Below are positions 8,739-17,855 of a stretch of DNA of 64,000 nt, piece after piece. The stretch is from Gammaproteobacteria bacterium (lineage in GTDB: Bacteria; Pseudomonadota; Gammaproteobacteria; Burkholderiales; Burkholderiaceae_C). The notes below the pieces were generated by a model. That model saw only the letters and a list, made by a program, of their open reading frames with translations, was not told the origin of the DNA and ran no database searches. A program made the position numbers and the translations under genes. The first letter of the stretch is position 1; each line of letters starts with the position of its first letter. The stretch covers positions 495,373 through 559,372 of the forward strand of contig JAHIYE010000020.1 of assembly GCA_018815325.1 (NCBI GenBank), in the 5' to 3' direction.

Positions 8739-9752
8739 TTGAAAATCCTGATCATCAAGCTGTCCTCGCTCGGCGACGTGGTGCACACCATGCCGGCAGT
8801 GCAGGACATCCGGCAGGCCCTGCCCGAGGCGCAGATCGACTGGGTGGTAGAGCGCGCTTTCGCGCCGCTGGTGCGTCGCTGCGAGGGCGTGCACCGCGTC
8901 ATCGAATGTGAGCTCAGACGCTGGCGCAAGTCGCCTTTTTCCAGCAGCACACGGCTGGCCTGGCGCACGTTCACGGAAGAGCTGAAACGGGAGACGTATG
9001 ACGCGGTGATCGATGCGCAGGGTCTGAGCAAGTCGGCGCTGGTGGCCTGGCTGGCGCGACTTGCGCCGGGCGGCAAGCGCTATGCGCTGGGCAACCAGAC
9101 AGAGGGCTCCGGCTATGAGGCGCCCACCCGCTGGGTGGCCGATGAGGCCATCGTGATCCAGCCGCATATCCATGCCGTGCTGCGCAGCCGCGAGCTGTGC
9201 GCGCGGGCGCTGGGCTATGCCGTCCCCGATCGGGAGTATTTTGGGTTGCTGGCCCATCAGGAATATACGCGAGTAGCTATCAAAAACAGAGCAAATCCCG
9301 ATGAACCATCAGCCGGTTTCGTGGCCTTGGTGCATGGCACGTCGCGGGCCGACAAGCTTTGGCCCGAGTCGCACTGGGTGGCACTGGGGCAGCGCCTGGA
9401 GGCGGCGGGCTATGCCCTTGCGCTGCCACATGGCAGTGACGAGGAGGAAGCACGCAGCGTGCGTATTGCCAGCCAGCTGACGCAGGCCGTGGTTTGGCCC
9501 CGGCTGGGGCTGGACGCGCTGACCGATGCGCTGGCGGGCAGTGCGGGCGTGGTCGGCGTGGACAGTGGCCTGAGCCACATCGCCGTGGCGCTCGACCGGC
9601 CCCATGTGCAGATCTACAACTTTGACACCGCCTGGCGCACCGGGCCACAGCAACGTGCGCGTCAGTGCAGTGTGTATGCCCAGCCTGTGCCCTCAGTCGA
9701 CACAGTCTGGCAGGCCTGGCAGCGGGTGGCGTCTGTGGAGTTGGCCCGCTGA
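8739..9752 (+). CDS. waaC: Lipopolysaccharide heptosyltransferase I
   Basis: 337 residues, family GT9. It transfers the first L-glycero-D-manno-heptose to Kdo on lipid A at the inner membrane. The N-terminus 'ILIIKLSSLGDVVHTMPA' is the classic GT9 opening, and 'LVHGTSRADKLWPESHW' with 'GVDSGLSHIA' are the conserved donor-binding blocks. Translation starts at TTG 8739. A 17-bp palindrome at 9276-9292 lies in a linker and adds residues around 'VAIKNRANPDEPSAG' that I do not expect in standard WaaC. The stop overlaps the waaA start (TGATG). Confidence 0.93.
   Translation: MKILIIKLSSLGDVVHTMPAVQDIRQALPEAQIDWVVERAFAPLVRRCEGVHRVIECELRRWRKSPFSSSTRLAWRTFTEELKRETYDAVIDAQGLSKSALVAWLARLAPGGKRYALGNQTEGSGYEAPTRWVADEAIVIQPHIHAVLRSRELCARALGYAVPDREYFGLLAHQEYTRVAIKNRANPDEPSAGFVALVHGTSRADKLWPESHWVALGQRLEAAGYALALPHGSDEEEARSVRIASQLTQAVVWPRLGLDALTDALAGSAGVVGVDSGLSHIAVALDRPHVQIYNFDTAWRTGPQQRARQCSVYAQPVPSVDTVWQAWQRVASVELAR
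9276..9292. repeat. 17-bp palindrome, copy 2 (in waaC)
   Basis: GCTAT-CAAAAAC-AGAGC, one mismatch in the right arm. It reads GCT ATC AAA AAC AGA GC in the waaC frame and lies in an extended linker between the two GT9 domains. Confidence 0.55.
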
Positions 9753-11047
9753 TGGTGCGCACGCTGTATTCCTTTTGTATGTGGCTGGCCCAGCCTTTGC
9801 TGCGGCGCAAGCTGGTGCGGCGTGGGCGGGATGAGGCGGGCTATCGGGTGGCGCCTGAAGAGCGCTTTGGCAGCTATGCGATGCCGGCGCCGCCACCCTA
9901 CAGCCTGATCTGGGTGCATGCGGTTTCGCTGGGCGAGACGCGCGCCGCTGCACCGCTCATTGCCCGGCTGCGCGAGCGCCTGCCGGGCATGCGCCTGCTG
10001 CTCACGCACGGCACGGCCACCGGGCGCGCGGAAGGCGCAGCCTTGCTGCGCGAGGGTGATATTCAGGTCTGGCAACCGTGGGATACGCAAGCGGCGGTGC
10101 GGTGTTTCATCACGCACTTCAGGCCCCGTATCGGCATCCTCATGGAGACCGAAATCTGGCCGAATCTGGTGGCGGGCTGCGCAGCCATGGGCGTGCCGCT
10201 CGTGCTGGCCAATGCCCGCCTGAGCGAAAAGTCGCTGCGACACACGCAGCGTCTGGCCTGGCTGGCCCGGCCGGCCTACCGTGCACTGGCCGCGGTTTGG
10301 GCTCAAACCGCGGCGGATGCGCAACGGCTGGCTTCGCTGGGTGCCAAGCCGGAGGTATTCGGCAACATCAAGTTCGATGCCTCGCCTTCAGCGGCGCAAC
10401 TGGCACAGGGTCGCGGCTGGCGCCGCGCAGCGGGCCGGCCGGTCGTGATGCTGGCGAGTTCTCGCGAGGGGGAGGAACTCATGCTGCTCCAGGCCTTGCA
10501 GCAATTCAAGGCGGTAGCCCTTGAAAATAAAGCGCAATCTGCTTCTGATTTGCTAGCAAATGGCATCCAGTGGCTGATCGTGCCGCGTCATCCGCAGCGC
10601 TTTGATGAGGTTGCTGACCTCGTCATGGCACAGGGCCTGAGCGTGTCGCGGCGTAGCGCGTGGGGTGACATGCCGGTGCCGGCCGATGTCTGGCTGGGCG
10701 ATTCGCTCGGGGAGATGGCGCTGTACTACGGCCTGTCGGAAGTGGCCTTGCTGGGCGGCAGCTTTGCCCCGCTGGGTGGGCAAAACCTCATCGAGGCCGC
10801 CGCCTGCGGCTGCCCTGTGGTGATGGGGCCGCATACCTTCAACTTTCTGGAAGCGGCCGAGCTGGCCTTGTCTGCCGGTGCGGCACGGCGCGAAGGCAGC
10901 CTGCCGGATGCGCTCAGCGCCGCGCAGGGTCTGGTACAGGATGACGCAGGCCGGGCAAAGATGGCTGCAGCGGCAACGCGTTTTGCCGCCGCGCACCGTG
11001 GTGCGACCGAAAAGACGGCCGCTGCGGTGCTGGCCTTACTTCACTAG
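9752..11047 (+). CDS. waaA: 3-deoxy-D-manno-octulosonic acid (Kdo) transferase
   Basis: 431 residues; adds Kdo residues to lipid IVA. It begins with a membrane anchor ('LYSFCMWLAQPLL'), then the N-terminal domain with 'WVHAVSLGETRAAAPL' (catalytic Glu within) and the C-terminal domain with 'GGSFAPLGGQNLIEAAACG'. The ATG at 9752 overlaps the waaC stop. Between 'SREGEE' and 'WLIVPRHPQRF' is an extra stretch of about 20 residues encoded by AT-rich DNA (10513-10560) ending in a TAGC/GCTAGC motif, probably a larger relative of the 17-bp palindrome. The 3' end overlaps tolC by 12 bp on the opposite strand. Confidence 0.93.
   Translation: MVRTLYSFCMWLAQPLLRRKLVRRGRDEAGYRVAPEERFGSYAMPAPPPYSLIWVHAVSLGETRAAAPLIARLRERLPGMRLLLTHGTATGRAEGAALLREGDIQVWQPWDTQAAVRCFITHFRPRIGILMETEIWPNLVAGCAAMGVPLVLANARLSEKSLRHTQRLAWLARPAYRALAAVWAQTAADAQRLASLGAKPEVFGNIKFDASPSAAQLAQGRGWRRAAGRPVVMLASSREGEELMLLQALQQFKAVALENKAQSASDLLANGIQWLIVPRHPQRFDEVADLVMAQGLSVSRRSAWGDMPVPADVWLGDSLGEMALYYGLSEVALLGGSFAPLGGQNLIEAAACGCPVVMGPHTFNFLEAAELALSAGAARREGSLPDALSAAQGLVQDDAGRAKMAAAATRFAAAHRGATEKTAAAVLALLH
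10513..10560. repeat. AT-rich insert with GTAGC/GCTAGC ends inside waaA
   Basis: A low-GC stretch bounded by GGTAGC on the left and GCTAGCAAA on the right. It encodes the in-frame addition 'VALENKAQSASDLLAN', which interrupts otherwise conserved WaaA sequence. It shares the GTAGC/GCTA ends with the 17-bp palindromes but is longer, so kinship is inferred. Confidence 0.4.
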
Positions 11048-12364
11048 CAGTGCGTTGACGCTGTTCAGGTCGTCAGCCTTGAGCGTGCCATTGGCCTGGC
11101 GCAGCTTGAGCCCACCCACCAGCACGTCGTAACGGGCCTTGGCAAGATCGCGCTTGGTCTGGAACAACTGGCTTTGCGAGTTAAGCACATCGATGTTGAT
11201 GCGCACACCGACCTGGTAGCCGAGCTTGTTGGCATCCAGCGCACTCTGGCTGGAGGCTTCGGCCGCTTCGAGCGCTTTGACCTGGCTCAGGCCCGAGACC
11301 ACACCGAAATAGGCGGTGCGGGTGCCCTGGGCCACATTGCGCTGGGCCGCTTCGAGGTCGGCGCGTGCTTTTTCCTCGAGCGAGAGGGTTTCCTTGATGC
11401 GGTTCTGGGTTGCGAAACCCGCGAACAGGGGCAGCGTGAACGACAGGCCGATGGAGGTGTTGTTCGCGCGGGAGTCGGTGGAAGAGACCGACGTGCCATT
11501 GATGTTGCGGTTGTCGCTGTAGTTGGCGGTCAGGTCCAGCGTAGGCTTGTGGCCGGCCTCGGCCTTCTGGGTTTCGAGGCGGGCGATATCCAGTGCAATC
11601 TGGGTCTGCTTGATGCTCGGATGCACCTCCTGCGACTGCTGCACCCAGGTGCTCACATTGGCCGGCAGCAGCTCGGGCAGGCTGCTGGCGGGTATGAGGG
11701 GTTTGGGTTCGGTGGCGCTTTTGCCCACGAGCTGGTCCAGCGCAAGCCGCTTGACACGCAAGTCGTTCTCGGCGGCGATTTCCTGGGCTGTCACCAGGTC
11801 ATAACGGGCCTGGGCTTCACGCGTGTCGGTGATGGTGGCGGTGCCCACTTCAAAGTTGCGCTTGGCGGAGGCCAGCTGTTCTGCCACGGCCGTCTTCTGG
11901 GCTTTCACGAAGGTCAGGCTGTCCTGCGAGGCCAGCACATCGAAATAGCCCTGGCTCACGCGCACGATCAGGTCCTGTTCGGCGGCCGTCAACTGGGCGG
12001 CGGCCAGTTCCGCGGTCTTCTTGCCCTGCTCGTAGCTGGCCTTGTTGGCGGGCCGGTACAGCGGCTGGGATGCGCTGAGGCCGTAGTTGCGGTTCTCGTA
12101 GTTACGGTCGGCCACGTTGGCGGGCAAGGTGGTTTGCAGCTGTGAGCTCGAGGCACCGGCGGTCAGGTTGACGGTGGGCAGGATGGCCGCTTTGGCCTGC
12201 TCGGACTTGTACAGGTTCGCGTCGTATTGCGCCCGGGCTGACTGGTAGGCTGCATCATAGGTGCGTGCCGACTCGAACAACTCCAGCAGGCTTTGTGCTT
12301 GCGCGGGCAGGGCCAGTGCAGCGCCAAGGGCGATGGTCAGGGGCAGCAGACGGAAGGTTTTCAT
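11036..12364 (-). CDS. tolC: TolC-family outer membrane channel
   Basis: 442 residues with a signal peptide (cleavage after 'LPAQAQ', about residue 23). The two outer-membrane-efflux repeats are visible: 'LLELFESARTYDAAYQSARAQ' opens the first, and the alternating helices rich in Gln, Ala and Leu form the periplasmic barrel. It forms the exit duct for RND pumps and type I secretion. ATG 12364 is set by the signal peptide. It closes a minus-strand series that begins with TetR at 18.5 kb and includes the fusion protein and RND pump, so it probably completes that pump. Its stop overlaps the convergent waaA by 12 bp. Confidence 0.92.
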   Translation of the reverse strand: MKTFRLLPLTIALGAALALPAQAQSLLELFESARTYDAAYQSARAQYDANLYKSEQAKAAILPTVNLTAGASSSQLQTTLPANVADRNYENRNYGLSASQPLYRPANKASYEQGKKTAELAAAQLTAAEQDLIVRVSQGYFDVLASQDSLTFVKAQKTAVAEQLASAKRNFEVGTATITDTREAQARYDLVTAQEIAAENDLRVKRLALDQLVGKSATEPKPLIPASSLPELLPANVSTWVQQSQEVHPSIKQTQIALDIARLETQKAEAGHKPTLDLTANYSDNRNINGTSVSSTDSRANNTSIGLSFTLPLFAGFATQNRIKETLSLEEKARADLEAAQRNVAQGTRTAYFGVVSGLSQVKALEAAEASSQSALDANKLGYQVGVRINIDVLNSQSQLFQTKRDLAKARYDVLVGGLKLRQANGTLKADDLNSVNALLVK

Positions 12365-12420
12365 GATCGTCCTGAGTGAGGCAGAGGGTTGAATGAGGGG
12401 CGACGCTGCGGGGCACAGGC

Positions 12421-12765
12421 TCAGTAGCGGGGAATCGTGGGGTCCACCTGGGTGGACCACGCATTGATGCCGCCGGTGATGTTGGCAACATGGGTGAAAC
12501 CGCGGTTCTCGAGGAAGGCGGCGACTTGCATGCTGCGCCCCCCGTGGTGACACATGCAGGCCACGGGCTGGGCCGGATCGAGCTCATTGAGCCGGGGTGG
12601 AATCACGCCCATGGGAATATGCACCAGCTGGAAGCCTTCGCAGTCCTTGATATGGGCACGTTCGAGTTCCGACGCTTCGCGGACGTCCAGCACGATGGGC
12701 TGGCCATGGGCGCGCATTTTTTCGCACCAGGCGGCCAAGTCTGAGGGATGTACGTGTTCGATCAT
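12421..12765 (-). CDS. Single-domain rhodanese-like sulfurtransferase
   Basis: 114 residues forming one rhodanese fold. The active loop 'CHHGGRS' has the catalytic cysteine and the Arg-Ser ending seen in active sulfurtransferases; 'VLDVREASELERAHI' is the typical CH2A motif. The start at ATG 12765 is preferred over an upstream TTG because AAAGGAA precedes it at good distance. It lies between the pcm-like gene and tolC on the same strand, an order I recall from related genomes. The natural sulfur acceptor is unknown. Confidence 0.88.
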   Translation of the reverse strand: MIEHVHPSDLAAWCEKMRAHGQPIVLDVREASELERAHIKDCEGFQLVHIPMGVIPPRLNELDPAQPVACMCHHGGRSMQVAAFLENRGFTHVANITGGINAWSTQVDPTIPRY

Positions 12766-12793
12766 GGCGAATTCCTTTGGCAATCAGGGGCGC

Positions 12794-13471
12794 TCAGAAG
12801 CTGAAGCGCGAAGGTTCGGGGAAGTTCTGCAGGCGCGGTGCAACCGTGTCCCAGGCTTGTGTCGTGCGGTAGTCGGCCTCGCCGGTGCGGGTCACGAGCG
12901 TGGCCTGCATGATCGGGTTGTTGCCGACGATGGCCATCAGCCGGCCACCGACCTTGAGCTGGGCCAGCAATTTGTGTGGCACCTCGGCCACCGAGCCGCT
13001 GAGCAGAATGACATCGAACGGGCCTTCCACCGGGGCACCCTTGGCACCATCGGCCTGGCGCACCTCGGCATTGTGGATGCCGGCATGCTGCAGGTTGGCT
13101 CGGGCCATCTGCACCAGCTCGGGCTGGATTTCCAGGCTGATGACGCGTTGTGCGCGGTGCGCCAGCAAGGCTGCCATGTAGCCGGAGCCAGCACCGATTT
13201 CGAGCACTTTCTCGTGTTTCTGCACGGCCAGGTCCTGCAGCATGCGGGCCTCGACGCGGGGTGCGAGCATGCAGTGTCCCAGACGCAGCGCCTCTTCACT
13301 GTGACCCAGCAGGGGGATTTCCATGTCCACGAAAGCCAGTGCCTTGTGTGCCGGGGGCACGAAGTCTTCGCGCTTGACGACGGACAGCAGGTGAAGCACA
13401 TGCGCGTCCAGCACATCCCAAGGGCGGATTTGCTGTTCGATCATGTTGAAGCGGGCTTGTTCCAGATTCAT
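12794..13471 (-). CDS. Protein-L-isoaspartate O-methyltransferase-like protein
   Basis: 225 residues of the PCMT family. 'VLEIGAGSGYMAALLA' is SAM-binding motif I; 'MIEQQIRPWDVLD' and 'REDFVPP' are family hallmarks. Canonical Pcm repairs isoaspartyl residues by methylation, but this subgroup, found next to tolC, differs in the substrate region (the usual Thr-Ile-Ser-Gln-Pro segment is replaced by 'LGHSEEALRLGHCMLAP'), so catalytic activity on isoaspartate is uncertain. Start ATG 13471 is chosen from the family N-terminus 'MNLEQARFNMIEQQ'. Confidence 0.82.
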   Translation of the reverse strand: MNLEQARFNMIEQQIRPWDVLDAHVLHLLSVVKREDFVPPAHKALAFVDMEIPLLGHSEEALRLGHCMLAPRVEARMLQDLAVQKHEKVLEIGAGSGYMAALLAHRAQRVISLEIQPELVQMARANLQHAGIHNAEVRQADGAKGAPVEGPFDVILLSGSVAEVPHKLLAQLKVGGRLMAIVGNNPIMQATLVTRTGEADYRTTQAWDTVAPRLQNFPEPSRFSF

Positions 13472-13513
13472 TTCATATACTCCATGGGGTATTTTAACCG
13501 ATGCTTCCAAATT

Positions 13514-16500
13514 TTACCGGGCCAGAGGCTGGGGCTTCCAGCGACGACGCAGCCACTGGGCAAAATCATCCATATAACAGTAGACCACAGGCACCACCAC
13601 CAGCGTCAGCAGGGAGGAGGTGATGACGCCACCGATCACGGCCTGGCCCATGGGGGCGCGCTGCTCCGACCCCTCCGACAGGGCAAAAGCCAGCGGTACC
13701 ATCCCGAAGATCATGGCCAGCGTGGTCATGAGAATCGGGCGCAGCCGAACCTTGGCCGCCATCAGCAGTGCGGCGCTGCGCTCCATGCCGTCTTCGCGCG
13801 CGCGGATCGCGAAGTCCACCAGCAAAATGGCGTTCTTGGTGACCAGGCCCATGAGCATGACCATACCGATGATCGAGAACATCGACAAGGTGGAATGGAA
13901 CATCAGCAGCGCCAGCACCACGCCGATCAGGGTCAGGGGCAGTGAGGTCATGAGCGCCAGCGGCTGCAGGAAGCTCTTGAACTGGCTGGCCAGGATCATG
14001 TAGATGAACACGATGGCCAGTACCAGTGCCGAGATCGCGTAGCCAAAGGATTCGGCCATGTTCTTGGTGGAGCCGCCGAACTTGTAGCTGTAGCCGGGCG
14101 GGAACTGGACCCCGTCGACCGCCTTGCGGATGTCGTTCGACACTTCGCCGGCAGAGCGGTTGTAGACGTTGGCGTTGATAGCGACTTCACGGGTGAGGTC
14201 GCGCCGGTTGATCTGGTTGGGGCCGGTGGACTCGATGATGGACGCCACCTGGTTGAGGCGCACGATGCGCGGGCTGCCATCTGCGTTGTTGGCCAGGGCG
14301 AAGGGGATGCGCTCGAGGTTCTGCGGCGAATTGCGGCTATCGGGTGAGAGCCGCACATTGACGTCATAGGTCTGGTCGTCGGGCGCGCGCCAGTTGCCCA
14401 CGTTCTGACCGGCCACGAGCGTGCGCAGGGCACTGGAAATCTGTGCCACGCTGAGTCCCAGGTCAGAGGCGGCGTCACGCCGCACCTGCACCTCGATGGT
14501 CGGCTTGTCGGCCTTGATACTGGTGTCCAGATCGACCAGACCGGGAATGAGGCGGATCTTTTCCGTGACCAGACGGGTGAGCCTGTCGAGCTCGGCCAGA
14601 TCGGGCCCTTGCAGGGAAAACTCGACCTGCTTGTTGCCACCTACCGCATCGAGCAGACCCACGTGCGTGACTGTGATGCCCGGCACCTGTTTGAGCCGCT
14701 CGCGCAGGATGCCGGACATCTGGTCCACATTGCGGCTGCGTGCCTTTCGATCCACCAGACGCACATAAATATTCGCCGAGATCTTGCCCTGCGCGTTGCC
14801 GGTGTTGATCGTGGCCAGCGTGTACTGGACTTCGGGGAATTCCCGCACGATGGCTTCCACCTGGCGGGCCTTGGCCTCGGTGGCTTCAAGCGAGGAGCCC
14901 ACCGGGGTGTAGAAGTTCAGCGAGGTTTCCGAGAAGTCGGCCTTGGGCACGAACTCGGTGCCCAGCAGGGGCACCATGACGATGCTGGTCACGAACACCG
15001 TGACGGCCAAACCCACAGTGGCGAGCTTGTGCTTCAGCGACCAGCCCAGCAGTTTCTGGTAGACCTCGGAGAGGGTGTCTGTGGCGTGGTCAAACCAGCC
15101 CGTGACGCGCCCGATGGTCTTGTCATAAAAGGTCACGGGCTCGCGGTGCTTGCCATGGTCGTCAATGCTCGGGTCATGCCAGATGCTGGAGAGCATGGGG
15201 TCGAGCGTGAAGCTCACGAACATCGAGATCAGTACCGCAGCCACGATGGTGACGCCGAACTCATGGAAGAACTTGCCAATGATGCCGCCCATGAAGCCGA
15301 TGGGCAGGAACACCGCCACGATCGAGAAGGTGGTGGCCAGCACGGCCAGGCCAATCTCCTCGGTGCCATCCATGGCGGCTTGATACGGTGTCTTGCCCAT
15401 CTGCACATGGCGCACGATGTTTTCCCGCACCACGATCGCGTCATCAATCAGCAAACCCACGCAGAGCGAGAGGGCCATCAGTGTGATCATGTTGATCGTG
15501 AAGCCGAACATGTACATGAACAGAAAGGTGCCGATCAGCGCAATCGGCAGCGTCAGGCCGGTGATGACGGTGGAGCGCCAGGAGTTCAGGAACAGGAAGA
15601 CGATCAGCACGGTCAACAGCGCCCCCTCGATCAGGGTGCGGCGCACGTTGTCCACGGCAACCCGGATCGGACGCGAGCCGTCGGTCACGGGCTCCAGCCG
15701 GATGCCGGGGGGCAACAGCGGCTGCATCTCGGTGATGGTCTTGCGCAGGCCATTGATCACGGCAATCGTGTTCTCGTCCTGCGATTTCTGTACGGTCAGC
15801 AGCAGCGTGCGCTCGCCGTTGTACAGGGCCAGGGTGTCGATTTCCTGTGAGCCATCACGCACCGTGGCAACTTGCTCCACCCGCACGGGTGCACCGCTCT
15901 TGCGCGCGATGATGATCTTGCCGAAGTCCTCGGGTCGGCGCATGCGCGCATCGACCTGCACCACACGCTCCTGGGTCAGCGAGCGGATGGCGCCCACGGG
16001 CAGGTTCTGGTTTTCGCTGCGCACGGCCGCCACGACCTGGTCAGCCGTGATGCCGAAGGCCTCCATGGCCTGCGGGTTGAGGTAGATGTTGATTTCGCGC
16101 TTGGAGCCGCCCACGATGTTGACCGAGCCTACGCCGCGCACGTTTTCCAGGCGCTTCTTCAGCACCTGGTCGGCCCAGTTGGTCAGTTCCACGGCATTGA
16201 GTGCCTGGCCCTTGCTGCTGTCTGGCAGCACGGCGAGTGACCAGATCGCGCGGTTGGAGGGGTCGAAGCGCAGCACGCGGGGATCTTTCACCTCATCGCG
16301 CAGGGTGGGGCGGATGGCACCGATCTTCTCCCGCACATCATCGGCCGCACGGCGACCGTCGACATAGAGCTGGAACTCGATGATCACCACCGACTGGCCT
16401 TCGTAGCTGCGCGAGGTCAGTGCACTGATGCCGGCGATCGAGTTGACGCCTTCCTCGATTTTCTTGGTGACTTCGCTCTCGATGATTTCAGGCGAGGCAC

Positions 16501-16657
16501 CCGGGTATTCGGTGGTGATGACGACCACCGGCAGATCGATGTTGGGGAACTGGTCGACCTGCAGGCGCTGGTACGAGAACAGACCCAACACGACAATGGC
16601 CAGCATCACCATCGTGGCGAAGACCGGGTTCTTGAGGCTGACTTTGGTGAACCACAT
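13514..16657 (-). CDS. RND-family efflux pump inner-membrane permease (HAE1 type)
   Basis: 1047 residues, the full length of AcrB/MexB-like pumps. It starts '[20 protein letters not shown]', a common opening for the MdtB/CzcA-neighbouring HAE1 group; the twelve membrane segments and two large periplasmic loops are readable, with '[17 protein letters not shown]' in TM4 holding the paired Asp of the proton relay. It exports hydrophobic compounds by proton antiport with the fusion protein encoded 4 bp upstream and, presumably, TolC. Start ATG 16657 gives the canonical cytoplasmic N-terminus. Expression should follow the TetR-led unit. Confidence 0.92.
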   Translation of the reverse strand: MWFTKVSLKNPVFATMVMLAIVVLGLFSYQRLQVDQFPNIDLPVVVITTEYPGASPEIIESEVTKKIEEGVNSIAGISALTSRSYEGQSVVIIEFQLYVDGRRAADDVREKIGAIRPTLRDEVKDPRVLRFDPSNRAIWSLAVLPDSSKGQALNAVELTNWADQVLKKRLENVRGVGSVNIVGGSKREINIYLNPQAMEAFGITADQVVAAVRSENQNLPVGAIRSLTQERVVQVDARMRRPEDFGKIIIARKSGAPVRVEQVATVRDGSQEIDTLALYNGERTLLLTVQKSQDENTIAVINGLRKTITEMQPLLPPGIRLEPVTDGSRPIRVAVDNVRRTLIEGALLTVLIVFLFLNSWRSTVITGLTLPIALIGTFLFMYMFGFTINMITLMALSLCVGLLIDDAIVVRENIVRHVQMGKTPYQAAMDGTEEIGLAVLATTFSIVAVFLPIGFMGGIIGKFFHEFGVTIVAAVLISMFVSFTLDPMLSSIWHDPSIDDHGKHREPVTFYDKTIGRVTGWFDHATDTLSEVYQKLLGWSLKHKLATVGLAVTVFVTSIVMVPLLGTEFVPKADFSETSLNFYTPVGSSLEATEAKARQVEAIVREFPEVQYTLATINTGNAQGKISANIYVRLVDRKARSRNVDQMSGILRERLKQVPGITVTHVGLLDAVGGNKQVEFSLQGPDLAELDRLTRLVTEKIRLIPGLVDLDTSIKADKPTIEVQVRRDAASDLGLSVAQISSALRTLVAGQNVGNWRAPDDQTYDVNVRLSPDSRNSPQNLERIPFALANNADGSPRIVRLNQVASIIESTGPNQINRRDLTREVAINANVYNRSAGEVSNDIRKAVDGVQFPPGYSYKFGGSTKNMAESFGYAISALVLAIVFIYMILASQFKSFLQPLALMTSLPLTLIGVVLALLMFHSTLSMFSIIGMVMLMGLVTKNAILLVDFAIRAREDGMERSAALLMAAKVRLRPILMTTLAMIFGMVPLAFALSEGSEQRAPMGQAVIGGVITSSLLTLVVVPVVYCYMDDFAQWLRRRWKPQPLAR

Positions 16658-16661
16658 GTGC

Positions 16662-17855
16662 TCAGCGGCCTGTATTGGCAGCATCTGCCAAAGGCATAGC
16701 CGGTGCCGTCAGCTTGGCAGGCTGGGTAAACCGCACGTCGGTGCCGGCACGCAAGGTGCCGACACCGCCCCGGATCACGACGGCATCTTCCTTCAGTCCC
16801 TTGATGATCACCATGGTTTCGTTATCCGCCTGGCCGCGCGTACCAAGCTCTACAGGCTGGTGCCGCACCTTCTGGTTCTCTACCAGCTGGACATAGGGTT
16901 CTGGCTTGTCGGTGCGCACCGCACTCAGCGGAATCGCCAGGCCGGCGCTGACGCCCGTGCCGAGCGTGCCCTGGGCAAACATGCCCTGGCGCATGCCGGC
17001 GGGCTCATCGAGGCTCAAATAGGCCAGTACGCTGCGACTGCCTGCCAGTACGCTGGGGTTGATGCGCACGACCCGGGCACCCAGCGCCTTGCCGACGCCT
17101 TCCACCTGCAGCGTGGCACGCTGACCAACGCGCACGGCCTGCGAGTCCGCCACGCTCAGCGTGGCTTCGAGCTCAATGCGGCTGAGGTCGACCACTTCGA
17201 TCACCCGCGCGTCGATCGCCATGCGCTCGCCGGGCTGGGCCAGGCGCTGCGACACCAGCCCCGAAATGGGGCTGCGCAGGATCGTGTCCTGCAGCGATTT
17301 CTTGGCCACGTCGACGGCTGCCAGTGCGGCCTGGTAGTTGGCCTTGGCGGCCAGCAGGTTGCTGGAGGAGGTGTCGAGTGCCGTGGTGGAGATGAAGCCC
17401 TGCTTCACCAGGGCAGCGTTGTTGTCGTACTGGCGCTGGGCAATGTCGATCTGGGCCTTGGCCGCATCGGCCTGCTCCTGGGACTGGCGCACGCGTGACT
17501 GGTACTCGTTGGGATCGATCCGCGCAATCACCTGGCCGGCCTTGACCACATCACCTTCACGCACACTCAGGTCCTGCAACTCACCGGCGACACGGGCCTT
17601 GATCAAGGCCGAGTTGACGGCCTTGAGTGCGCCTGAAATGGGCAGCCCCTGCATCAGTTCACGGGCTTGGGCGCGCACCACATCGGTGGCGGCCAGCTCG
17701 ATCACGTTCTGTGTCCGTTGGGCGGTCTGTTCGGTGAGCGCATCCTTTTGCTGTTTGCGTTCCTTCAGTGTTCGCAGAACAGTGATGGCGACCACGGCCA
17801 CAACGAGGGCGATCACGGCCCATTTCAACCAGCGTTTCATATTGACCTTGCTCAT
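16662..17855 (-). CDS. RND efflux membrane fusion (periplasmic adaptor) protein
   Basis: 397 residues. A single N-terminal transmembrane helix (~9-28) is followed by the lipoyl half-motifs, a coiled-coil hairpin (~110-190, rich in Gln/Ala/Lys), beta-barrel and membrane-proximal domains, the standard adaptor layout; no lipobox cysteine is present. It bridges the RND permease to TolC. The ATG overlaps the TetR stop as ATGA, and the 18 bases in front of it are all C, so there is no Shine-Dalgarno sequence: translation must depend on ribosomes finishing TetR. One extra C upstream would fuse TetR to this protein in frame. Confidence 0.92.
   Translation of the reverse strand: MSKVNMKRWLKWAVIALVVAVVAITVLRTLKERKQQKDALTEQTAQRTQNVIELAATDVVRAQARELMQGLPISGALKAVNSALIKARVAGELQDLSVREGDVVKAGQVIARIDPNEYQSRVRQSQEQADAAKAQIDIAQRQYDNNAALVKQGFISTTALDTSSSNLLAAKANYQAALAAVDVAKKSLQDTILRSPISGLVSQRLAQPGERMAIDARVIEVVDLSRIELEATLSVADSQAVRVGQRATLQVEGVGKALGARVVRINPSVLAGSRSVLAYLSLDEPAGMRQGMFAQGTLGTGVSAGLAIPLSAVRTDKPEPYVQLVENQKVRHQPVELGTRGQADNETMVIIKGLKEDAVVIRGGVGTLRAGTDVRFTQPAKLTAPAMPLADAANTGR

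Noticed and set aside
7190..9076. Long minus-strand open frame (628 codons) opposite manB and waaC
   Set aside because: It covers two well-supported plus-strand genes with full motifs; its translation is low in recognisable domains and rich in Arg/His/Gln, as expected for antisense frames in GC-rich DNA.
14609..15850. 413-codon plus-strand frame opposite the RND pump
   Set aside because: Lies wholly within the pump gene; His/Gln-rich composition and no motif.
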